Shown here in pieces: positions 25,993-33,937 of a stretch of DNA of 64,000 nucleotides (the first letter of the stretch is position 1; each line of letters begins with the position of its first letter). Under the pieces are notes generated by a model. The model was not told where the DNA came from. It did no database searches and saw only the letters and a list, made by a program, of their open reading frames with translations. The DNA comes from Orenia metallireducens (GTDB taxonomy: Bacteria; Bacillota; Halanaerobiia; Halobacteroidales; Halobacteroidaceae). The stretch covers positions 1 to 64,000 of the forward strand of contig NZ_PVNB01000014.1 of NCBI RefSeq assembly GCF_003001995.1. The letters run 5' to 3'. The translations under genes were made by a program, and so were the position numbers.

Positions 25993-27186
25993 ATGAAGAA
26001 GTATCAGATGATTTTCTGCTTAGATAATTTAGATCAGATTAGAGATATCTTTGGCGATAATATTATAGTCAATATAAAGAACAATATAGATAAGAAGTTT
26101 AAAGAGATTGTTCTTCAGCTGCTAGAGAGGCATAGTATCTTAAGTGAAAAGGTGGAGGTATTTGATGGTTGCTGGTCTCTAATCTTTGCTATGGAAGGAG
26201 ATAATATTCTAGTTGATATTGATGAGCAGCTAGAGTCTATACAGGTGGCAGGAAGTAAACTTATCAGAGAATTGTTAAGAGAGGAGTTTGGGGATGCTAC
26301 TGGTAATCAGGTTTCTTTTAAATTTTTAATCACACCATTAGATGAAGATGCTAATGAGATAGATTCCTTTGAGATAGATTCCTTTAATTACATCAATTAT
26401 CTGTTAGAGAGAGAGGCTGTAAGTGACTTTAAGTATAATAATATAATAAGTAAAGGGGATTTTGTAGATATTATTAAAGAGAAAAAGATAACAACCTTTC
26501 TACAAGCCATTATCTCTTTAAAGAAAGATGACATTATCGGCTATGAGGTGTTGACTAGAGGACCGCTTGATAGTGGTTTATTTCAGGCAAGTGACCTCTT
26601 CTCAGCAGCTGCTTACTTTGATTTAACAGAAGAGTTGGAGTTGGCTGCTATTATTAAAGGTTTAGAATGGGGTTTCTCTTTACCTGATAAATATATGTTG
26701 TTTTTAAATATCGGCCCTAAGCTATTATTAAAGGATACCTTTTATGATGCTATTTCAGATGTGAGATTTGCTAAGTTATTATCTAGGGTTGTCTTTGAGA
26801 TTACTGAGCATATGCCTTTATCCCAATTAAAACAGATTAAGCATAATATTTTAAAGTTAAATAAGCTAGGTGCTAATATTGCTTTAGATGATACAGGATG
26901 TGGATTTTATGATATGGCTGCTGTTGAAGAGTTAAGGCCTAAAATAGTTAAACTCTGTATAACTGTAGCAAAGCAGATTGGTGCAGATATTAAGGTTGAA
27001 GATGATATATATGATACAGTAGTTAGAATTAAAGAGGCAGGCTCAATTGTTTTAGCAGAGGGAATAGAGAATAAAGAGCAACTTGATTTATTAAAGAGGT
27101 GTAATGTAGATTTAGTGCAAGGTTATTATTATCATAGACCAAAGCCAGCAGCAGAAGTCTTAAAGGAGATTATGGTTAAGGTCTAG
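25993..27186 (+). CDS. EAL-domain cyclic-di-GMP phosphodiesterase
   Basis: 397 aa. Residues 1-150 look like a degenerate GGDEF-related domain without the catalytic motif. Residues 155-395 are an EAL domain with the catalytic set intact: YEVLTRG (EVL variant), LFLNIGP, VFEITEH, ALDDTGCGF, KLCIT, LAEGIEN and QGYYYHRP. It should linearise cyclic-di-GMP to pGpG in the cytoplasm. Monocistronic, GGGGAGAGG site. The N-terminal domain may sense GTP or serve as a dimer interface. Confidence 0.92.
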   Translation: MKKYQMIFCLDNLDQIRDIFGDNIIVNIKNNIDKKFKEIVLQLLERHSILSEKVEVFDGCWSLIFAMEGDNILVDIDEQLESIQVAGSKLIRELLREEFGDATGNQVSFKFLITPLDEDANEIDSFEIDSFNYINYLLEREAVSDFKYNNIISKGDFVDIIKEKKITTFLQAIISLKKDDIIGYEVLTRGPLDSGLFQASDLFSAAAYFDLTEELELAAIIKGLEWGFSLPDKYMLFLNIGPKLLLKDTFYDAISDVRFAKLLSRVVFEITEHMPLSQLKQIKHNILKLNKLGANIALDDTGCGFYDMAAVEELRPKIVKLCITVAKQIGADIKVEDDIYDTVVRIKEAGSIVLAEGIENKEQLDLLKRCNVDLVQGYYYHRPKPAAEVLKEIMVKV

Positions 27187-27435
27187 ATCTACACTGTATA
27201 ATAAAATTTAAATTTTATTAAGAATTTTTCATTTAGATTACTTTATAACTTGTAATAATTTCTCGATATGTTATTATATTTTATATAATTGCTTATTTAA
27301 GCTTTAAGAACACGGTGATTTCATCAAAATCATCATGGAAATATTTAAATAGCTAAAAATCATTACATAAGTAGACATTGGTTTCTGATGGATAGCCAAA
27401 TTATTAACTAAAGTAGTAAAGAAGGGGTTGTGAAG

Positions 27436-27921
27436 ATGAGAGATGATATTTTAGATTTATTAAAGAATAATAGCAAATTATCCCATGAACAGATAGCTAC
27501 TATGCTAGATTTGTCTGTAGAAGAGGTTGAAAATGAGATTGTCCAATTAGAAAAGAAGAATATTATTGTTAAATATTCGACCTTAATCGATTGGGATAAG
27601 ACCAATAAAGAGTTGGTTTCTGCTTTAATAGATGTAAAGGTAACACCAGAGAGGGACTTTGGTTTTGATGCAGTAGCTAAAAGAATTTATAAGTTTCCTG
27701 AGGTAAGCTCTGTGCATTTAATGTCTGGAGGTTATGACTTATCGGTTCAGGTAGAAGGTAGAACAATGAAAGAGGTAGCTTTATTTGTGGCTGAGAAGTT
27801 ATCTACTATTGAGCATGTCCAAAGTACAGCTACCCATTTTATGTTAAAGACCTATAAGAAGGATGGAGTAATCTTTAAAGGAGAGACTAAGCCAGCAGAA
27901 CGTTTAGTGGTCTCACCATGA
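27436..27921 (+). CDS. Lrp/AsnC-family transcriptional regulator
   Basis: 161 aa from the ATG best spaced from GAAGGGG; an in-frame GTG lies six bases upstream. Winged helix at residues 1-50 (LSHEQIATMLDLSVEEVENE), then an AsnC ligand-sensing domain (KFPEVSSVHLMSGGYDLSVQ). The aminotransferase gene that follows overlaps its stop by four bases, so it probably regulates that gene in response to an amino acid. Confidence 0.9.
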   Translation: MRDDILDLLKNNSKLSHEQIATMLDLSVEEVENEIVQLEKKNIIVKYSTLIDWDKTNKELVSALIDVKVTPERDFGFDAVAKRIYKFPEVSSVHLMSGGYDLSVQVEGRTMKEVALFVAEKLSTIEHVQSTATHFMLKTYKKDGVIFKGETKPAERLVVSP

Positions 27922-29081
27922 ATTGGTCTAAGATAATTTCACCACGGGTGCAGGCAATTCCCCCTTCAGGGATCAGGAAGTTCTTTGATTTGGCTTCAGA
28001 GGTAGATAATGTTATTTCCTTAGGAGTAGGAGAGCCTGATTTTGTAACACCTTGGCATATTAGAGAGGCTGCTTTTTATTCTTTAGAACAAGGAGATACC
28101 ATGTATACTTCTAATTATGGTCTCTTAGAGCTAAGAGAGGAGATAGCTAATTTATTAAAGAGGGATTATAAGCTAGAATATAGCCCTAAAAATCAGATTT
28201 TAGTTACAGTTGGAGTCAGTGAAGCCTTAGACTTAGCTTTACGTGCTTTATTAAAAGAAGGAGAAGAGGTACTCTTACCTGAGCCCTGTTATGTATCTTA
28301 CGAACCATCTGCTTTATTAGCTGGAGGTAAAGTCGTTAGAATCAAGACTAGAGCAGAGGATAACTTTAAGTTACGGGCTAAAGATTTAAGAGAAGCCATC
28401 ACTCCTAAAAGTAAGGTATTGGTCTTATGTTATCCTAGTAATCCAACTGGGGCTACTATGGATAAAGCGGACTTGGAGGAGATTGCTGAGGTTGTTAAGG
28501 AGCATAACTTAATCGTTTTATCTGATGAGATATACAGCCGTTTGACTTATGAAGGAGAGCATACCAGCTTTGCCACTTTAGAAGGGATGAAGAAGAGGAC
28601 TATTTTATTTAATGGTTTCTCTAAAGCCTATGCTATGACTGGGTGGAGGGTAGGCTATGTAGCTGCTCCAGAAGAGATCTTGCAAGCAATGATGAAGATT
28701 CACCAATATACTATGCTCTGTGCTCCAATCGTTAGTCAGAAGGCAGCTTTGGAGGCAGTACGTAATGGTGATAAGGAAGTAGAGAAGATGGTCAAGTCAT
28801 ATAATCAACGCAGAAGGGTAATCGTTAAAGGTTTAAATGAGATTGGTTTAGAATGTTTTAAGCCTAAGGGATCTTTTTATGTATTTCCTTCTATTAAAAG
28901 TACTGGGCTAAGTTCTGAAGAGTTTGCTGAAAGGCTATTAAAAGAGGAGGGTGTAGTGGTAATTCCAGGTAATGTCTTTGGCGAGAGTGGAGAAGGGTTT
29001 ATTCGTTGTTCTTATGCTTCCTCTTTAGATAATATATATGAGGCTTTAAAGAGAATAGGAAGATTTGTGGATAAATTATAA
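27918..29081 (+). CDS. class I/II PLP-dependent aminotransferase
   Basis: 387 aa, fold type I. PLP-site features: CYPSNPTGATM, LSDEIYSRLTYEG, and the Schiff-base Lys in FNGFSKAYAMTGWRVGYV. It is translationally coupled (ATGA overlap) to the AsnC-type regulator, an arrangement common for aromatic or aspartate aminotransferases of the PatA group. The amino acid substrate is not decided by sequence. Confidence 0.92.
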   Translation: MNWSKIISPRVQAIPPSGIRKFFDLASEVDNVISLGVGEPDFVTPWHIREAAFYSLEQGDTMYTSNYGLLELREEIANLLKRDYKLEYSPKNQILVTVGVSEALDLALRALLKEGEEVLLPEPCYVSYEPSALLAGGKVVRIKTRAEDNFKLRAKDLREAITPKSKVLVLCYPSNPTGATMDKADLEEIAEVVKEHNLIVLSDEIYSRLTYEGEHTSFATLEGMKKRTILFNGFSKAYAMTGWRVGYVAAPEEILQAMMKIHQYTMLCAPIVSQKAALEAVRNGDKEVEKMVKSYNQRRRVIVKGLNEIGLECFKPKGSFYVFPSIKSTGLSSEEFAERLLKEEGVVVIPGNVFGESGEGFIRCSYASSLDNIYEALKRIGRFVDKL

Positions 29082-29110
29082 AAAAGGCGTAATATTACGC
29101 CTTTTTTATA
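29077..29110. terminator. terminator after the aminotransferase
   Basis: 34-base perfect palindrome centred on AATATT (AAAAAAGGCGTAAT / ATTACGCCTTTTTT). It includes the stop codon. Confidence 0.88.
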
Positions 29111-29170
29111 ATTTAATAATAGTTTAACTCAAATTTAGACTTATCCTTAATTTTAAACTTAGTTGTAATC

Positions 29171-30019
29171 TCAATCAACCTTGCTTACTACTATTCCAAT
29201 TAAACCAGGTCCTGTATGGACTACCATAGATGGACCGATCTGTCCAAAGAAGGTATCCTTAACATTATCTATTTTTTTTATCTTCTCTAATAGCTCTTTA
29301 GCTTCTTCATAGGCGGCACCATGCATTACATCTACAGTACTGATACCTTCTGTAATCTTATCTTTAACTATATTATAGATTGTATTGATAGATTTCTTTC
29401 TTCCCCGTGATTTCTTTAGGGTATAGTATTGACCATCGTCATCAATAGATATAATCGGTTTAAGGTTTAAAAGCTCACCAATAGTTCCTGATACTTTACC
29501 GATTCTACCACCTTCAATTAAATATTTTAAGCTTTTTACTACAAAAAAGACCTCGGTATTATTCATCTTTTTTTCGATTTTCTTTATAATATCAGCAAAG
29601 TTCAATCCTTTTTCAATCAAGTCAGCAGCATAAAGAACCAACCTTCCTAATCCCATAGATAATGCTTTAGAGTCGATTACTTCAACAGTAATACCTTCAA
29701 CCTGTTGAGCAATCATTCTAACCATATTATAAGTACCACTTAAACCACTAGAGATGTGGACTGCGATAACATGGGTAAATCCTTCTTCCTTTAGTTTTAG
29801 AAGGATATTTGTAGCATCATTAGGAGATGGCATAGAAGTACTTGGAATTTCTTCAGCAAATCTATTATAAATCTCTTCTGGCTGAATATCTACCCTGTCG
29901 GTATATTGTTTATCTTTATAGATTATCTTCAAAGGAAGGCTGTGTATCTGCTTCTCTTCTAAAATTTCTTTAGGAATGTCAGAGGTACTATCAGTTAATA
30001 GAGCAATCTTTTGATCCAT
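29171..30019 (-). CDS. DegV-family fatty-acid-binding protein
   Basis: 282 aa. DegV signatures: ALLTDSTSDIPKEI at the N-terminus, PSTSMPSPND, HISSGLSGTYN and a GRIGKVSG segment. Members (FakB type) hold a fatty acid for phosphorylation by the FakA kinase. No fakA gene is visible here. Single minus-strand gene with a modest AGAAGG site. Confidence 0.93.
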   Translation of the reverse strand: MDQKIALLTDSTSDIPKEILEEKQIHSLPLKIIYKDKQYTDRVDIQPEEIYNRFAEEIPSTSMPSPNDATNILLKLKEEGFTHVIAVHISSGLSGTYNMVRMIAQQVEGITVEVIDSKALSMGLGRLVLYAADLIEKGLNFADIIKKIEKKMNNTEVFFVVKSLKYLIEGGRIGKVSGTIGELLNLKPIISIDDDGQYYTLKKSRGRKKSINTIYNIVKDKITEGISTVDVMHGAAYEEAKELLEKIKKIDNVKDTFFGQIGPSMVVHTGPGLIGIVVSKVD

Positions 30020-30161
30020 TTTAACAAATCACCTTCTTTACAAGAATATTTTAATTTCATTATATCATAAATAACTTTAAGCAATCAATTTAAGATAATT
30101 ATTAATTATCTATTATAGTATATGCAGTTTAATAGATAAATTTCTATTATTAAACCCTATG

Positions 30162-30285
30162 TTGATACAATAGATAGAAAAAGCGACATTTAGGAGGTAG
30201 GTGGGTAGGGGTTAGGAAAATCCAACTACCTAACCACCCAACCCCTAACTATCTAATAAAAAAGTGTCGCAATATACCCATTAAG
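30162..30285 (-). repeat. MITE-like repeat, copy A (pairs with 52545-52665)
   Basis: One end is AGTGTCGCAATATACCCATT (the family end in reverse) and the other AAAAAGCGACATTTAGG. Interior words GGTAGGTGGGTAGGGGTTAGG pair imperfectly with CTACCTAACCACCCAACCCC. About 45 bases are nearly identical, in opposite orientation, to 52600-52648. It fills the gap upstream of the 30383 gene. Confidence 0.85.
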
Positions 30286-30382
30286 TTTAGTTTTTTTAAT
30301 TCTCATATTAATTTTGCTAAAAGCTGTTGAATAATTTTTGTTTATTCGATATTATCTATAATAGTACTATTAAAAGGTCTGG

Positions 30383-31294
30383 GTGATTACGATGAAAATT
30401 TGGAAATTAACTGAGAGCAGATATGGGATTAAAGAGAGATTAACTAAGGAATTATTTAGAAATTTAATTTCTATAAGAGGGGTAGAATATAATAAAAGTA
30501 CCTGGAGGATAGAGTTTGATGAAGGGGTATTAGATAGAGTAGAAGAGCTTTTAGTTGAAATTGAAGTGATAGAGGGGGAGGCTTTATTAGAGCGCTTATA
30601 CCGCTTGAGCAAGTTTCAAGCTCGTAAAGGATTGATGAGGCATGCAGTAATGATACATGAAGCTAAAGATTATATCTATATGATCTTAAGTGATGGTGCT
30701 TTTGAGATATTGGAGGAGTATGAAGGGACTTTGTTAGTGTATGATTCTAAGTTAGAAGAATATGCTACTGAGTTGCTATATTTTAAGGAATATGAAAAGT
30801 TGAGATTGTATCAAGAGAAGAAAGCTAACTTCAGTATTGCTGATATTATTGAGGTCTTAGATAGTCAGCAAGGTAGTATTTTAAAGCGGGATCCAGATGC
30901 TGCTCCTTATTTATTTCTTGATCAATTTCAAGATTTGAAGCTAAGTGATGAACAGAAGGAGCAATTATTTAAAAAAGAGTTATCTGTAAGAAATGTAACT
31001 GCCTTCAATTTAGAAAGGCTAGCAGAAGAACGGGAGATTAATAGAGAATTTTGGTACCCCACCTTTGTAGAGCTGGTTGAAAAGGAGATAATTAAACGAA
31101 AAAAAAGAATTGATAAATTTATAGAAAAGTTAGGAATTGAACTTCTTTTTAATAATGAAGAGGCTGTCAAATTAGGAGCAGAGATAGAAGAATTACTTAG
31201 AAGAATAGATGGTGATTTGCAAGAGGCAATTGATAGCAAATGGGTAGAATATTATCTTAGAGAGAAAGAGAGAAGGATTTATGGGATTATGTAG
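30383..31294 (+). CDS. hypothetical protein, 303 aa, helix-rich
   Basis: No family recognised. The sequence is highly charged with long Glu/Lys/Leu-rich stretches, especially residues 180-300 (coiled-coil-like), and an aromatic-rich N-terminus (KIWKLTESRYGIKERL). No signal peptide or membrane span. The start is ambiguous: GTG at 30383 or ATG at 30392 behind AAAGGTCTGGGTG. Isolated gene next to a repeat element. Codon use resembles its neighbours. Confidence 0.75.
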   Translation: MITMKIWKLTESRYGIKERLTKELFRNLISIRGVEYNKSTWRIEFDEGVLDRVEELLVEIEVIEGEALLERLYRLSKFQARKGLMRHAVMIHEAKDYIYMILSDGAFEILEEYEGTLLVYDSKLEEYATELLYFKEYEKLRLYQEKKANFSIADIIEVLDSQQGSILKRDPDAAPYLFLDQFQDLKLSDEQKEQLFKKELSVRNVTAFNLERLAEEREINREFWYPTFVELVEKEIIKRKKRIDKFIEKLGIELLFNNEEAVKLGAEIEELLRRIDGDLQEAIDSKWVEYYLREKERRIYGIM

Positions 31295-31605
31295 TCGTTA
31301 ATTATTAGCGGTTATTTCTATTGGCAAGTAAGTAATTTGCTAGGTTTTAAGGTGAAGCTTTAAGTCATAAAAGGATAACTAGATAGATTAGGCGAATATA
31401 AATAATAGGTTAACCTTATAGAGTTACTTAATTAATGTATATTTTCACTTATGAATATATCTGAAAAATTAAAAATATTATAGTTTAGAATTGTATCTAT
31501 AAAAAGTTCCTCTTGATGATTTCTAATTGCCTTGAAGGTGATAAAAATAATACTATAAGAAATATAAGAGGGAAGAAATCTTTAGATTCTGGGAAGGGGG
31601 ACTAT
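31295..31605. other. gap upstream of the CheY-like gene
   Basis: AT-rich with no repeat or RNA that I can support. An in-frame extension of the receiver frame begins at 31513, but its composition and lack of a ribosome site make translation there unlikely. Confidence 0.3.
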
Positions 31606-31962
31606 ATGGCTCAGATATTGATTGCTGATGATGCTCCAGTTATGAGAAGGAATATAAGAAAAATTTTGGAGAAAGAGGGACATCAAATTGTAGCAGAAGC
31701 TACTAATGGAAAGCAAGCTTACTTAGAATATAAGAACTATGTACCAGATTTAGTAACTATGGATGTGAATATGCCAATAGTAGATGGAGTTGAGGCAGTA
31801 GGTAATATTGTTAATGAATTTCCTCATGCAAAGATAATTATGATCAGCTCTAATGACCAAAAAAGAATGGTCTTTAATGCTTTACAAAAGGGAGCTAAAT
31901 ATTATATTATGAAACCTATTACTGAGGAGAAACTTTTGAATGTAGTGAAGCAGTTTGTATAA
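31606..31962 (+). CDS. stand-alone CheY-like response regulator
   Basis: 118 aa from the ATG behind GGGAAGGGGGACTAT. Receiver domain only: acidic pair in LIADDAPVMRR, phospho-acceptor Asp in LVTMDVNMPIVDG, Ser in MISSND and Lys in YIMKPITEEK. It should receive phosphate from a histidine kinase. The CheA-like kinase at 33938, two genes away, is an obvious candidate partner. Confidence 0.93.
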   Translation: MAQILIADDAPVMRRNIRKILEKEGHQIVAEATNGKQAYLEYKNYVPDLVTMDVNMPIVDGVEAVGNIVNEFPHAKIIMISSNDQKRMVFNALQKGAKYYIMKPITEEKLLNVVKQFV

Positions 31963-31995
31963 TATATTCACTGTATATCACTTTGGAGCTAATAT

Positions 31996-32036
31996 AAAAA
32001 AGAAAGCTAGAGCATTATGCTCTAGCTTTCTTTTTT
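31996..32036. terminator. bidirectional terminator overlapping the HD-GYP 3' end
   Basis: Stem AAAAAAGAAAGCTAGAGCAT/ATGCTCTAGCTTTCTTTTTT around a single T. It ends the cheY-like transcript, and its right arm encodes the last residues and stop of the convergent HD-GYP gene. Confidence 0.88.
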
Positions 32037-33556
32037 AACTGGGTCTGTTCATTCCATGTGTTATAGATTGTATCCAACTCTTTATGTATCTTTTTAAATA
32101 GTTTATGGATTTCAGGATCAAAATGGGAGGGCTCTACTCGCCCATCACCATTAACGATAATATCATAGGTCTTTTCATGGCTAAAGGGTGGTTTATAGGG
32201 ACGTGGACTTCTTAAAGCATCATAAATGTCTGCTAACATCACAATTCTAGCCGATAAAGGAATCTTGTTACCGCTCTTACCATTAGGATATCCAGAACCA
32301 TCAAAACGTTCATGGTGGTTAAGGGCGATGTCTGTAGCCATCTTCAGATGTGGAGAATCGCCAATGATTTCGGCACCATAAGTAGTATGCCTTTTTATCA
32401 TCTTAAATTCTTCATCAGTTAGTTTTCCTCTCTTACACAATATATTTTTGGGTATATAGACCTTTCCGACATCATGCATTTGAGCACAGTAATAGATCTC
32501 TTCAATGAAGTTTTTGCCTAAACCTAACCGTTTAGCGATTAATTTTGAGTATTCATTAACACGCTTGATATGGTAACCTGTATCATCATCACTTGCTTCT
32601 GCAGCTCTTGAAAGAGAGTTGATCGTGTAGATAAAGGCATTCTTAACTTCATTAAGCTGACGATGTATATTTTTAATTAGATTAAAGCTGATAGAGAGGG
32701 TCTTAATAATATCTGCATCAAAATGGGTTACCGTCTTATTATAGTTAATTCCTATCAAGGCGATATCTGTTGTTTGATATCCAGAGAAGTTATTAATCAC
32801 ATCTAATCTATCTAGAACTTCATCAGCAAATACATTCTGATAATCATCAATATCAGATAAATCTCCCTCAGTATAATTATGGAAAAATTCATTTTCCAGT
32901 TGAGTACTGAGTTTAAAAGGAATTTTATTCTTTAAAGTTATTGGAGATGGGGCTTTGCTAATATTATTATCTGCAATTTTATATATTTCTGTAACTGTTT
33001 GAGGATATTCTTTAAAGATAATTAGGATAGTTTCTGGTTTATTGGATAGGAAGTGATTAGTTGCGAAGACATAATTGAGAATTTCTTTAATAGAATCCCC
33101 ATAATCAATAAAGTCATTTTTAATATATTTCTTTAAGAGTTCATCAACTTTACTATTAATTAAGTCGATAGTTTCATATCCCTCTGTTACCTTATTATAA
33201 TTATTTTTAAAGTTACTTGCTTGTTTTGCTAAATCTGGTAATTTATCCTCTATATTAGCTTTATTTATAATAACTTCAGAGTCTTTAATCTTATCAATAA
33301 TCTCTGGGTAAGGTTTAGAATATAGATATATAACTGGTAAGTAATCCTGAGATTGTAGAATTTTAATTACTTTAATGGTACTCTCTTGATAATAATCAAT
33401 ATCAGCAATCAATAATTTGGGGTTTAATTGATAAATTTTTAACATCAGCTCATCAGGGGATATCTGATGTAATTTATATTCGTCTCTATATAGAGACTTT
33501 TGTATTAGTTTAAAGGTCTCTTCTCCCTTAGAAAGCAGTATTAGGTGTGATTTCAT
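32015..33556 (-). CDS. HD-GYP cyclic-di-GMP phosphodiesterase with degenerate receiver
   Basis: 513 aa. Residues 1-100 resemble a receiver domain (LLIADIDYYQ, LPVIYLYSKP) that may not be phosphorylated. The middle is a GAF-like or unknown region. Residues 310-500 are an HD-GYP domain: CAQMHDVGKVYIPKNIL, then HHERFDGSGYPNG and ARIVMLADIYDALRSPRPYK. It should degrade cyclic-di-GMP. Convergent with the cheY-like gene; the last codons form part of the shared terminator hairpin. Confidence 0.9.
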   Translation of the reverse strand: MKSHLILLSKGEETFKLIQKSLYRDEYKLHQISPDELMLKIYQLNPKLLIADIDYYQESTIKVIKILQSQDYLPVIYLYSKPYPEIIDKIKDSEVIINKANIEDKLPDLAKQASNFKNNYNKVTEGYETIDLINSKVDELLKKYIKNDFIDYGDSIKEILNYVFATNHFLSNKPETILIIFKEYPQTVTEIYKIADNNISKAPSPITLKNKIPFKLSTQLENEFFHNYTEGDLSDIDDYQNVFADEVLDRLDVINNFSGYQTTDIALIGINYNKTVTHFDADIIKTLSISFNLIKNIHRQLNEVKNAFIYTINSLSRAAEASDDDTGYHIKRVNEYSKLIAKRLGLGKNFIEEIYYCAQMHDVGKVYIPKNILCKRGKLTDEEFKMIKRHTTYGAEIIGDSPHLKMATDIALNHHERFDGSGYPNGKSGNKIPLSARIVMLADIYDALRSPRPYKPPFSHEKTYDIIVNGDGRVEPSHFDPEIHKLFKKIHKELDTIYNTWNEQTQLKKKARA

Positions 33557-33937
33557 AATTTATATTAGTACCTCCATTTTAAACTGATTAATCTTAATAG
33601 TAATCAAAATATTTACTATAAGATTATACCATAAGTTACTTTGTTTTTAAATACTTAAGGCTATATAAGGTTATCTTTTTTTTGTTTCACAATTTTTAAA
33701 ATAATTTGGTATAATACATATATAAGTGGGATTAATTTGATTAATTACTATTTTATATAGATGATACTATCTATTTGAGATAAAATGGGAAATTATAAAG
33801 GTTTTAAAGCTAATTATATTAATCTAACCTTAAATCTAATAGTTTTAGTTTATATAAATAAATACTGTTTAATTTTAATTAGTTCAGCAAGTGAAGGGGA
33901 TTAATATTAAATTATGGTTAGTTTAAGGGGGATATTA
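33557..33937. other. divergent promoter region
   Basis: 381 bases between the divergently transcribed HD-GYP and kinase genes. Several TATAAT-like words, for example near 33710, but no clear -35/-10 pair or repeat. Confidence 0.3.

Noticed and set aside
31513-31605. Extended N-terminus of the CheY-like protein
   Set aside because: The extension is not receiver-like, and a strong site precedes the ATG at 31606.
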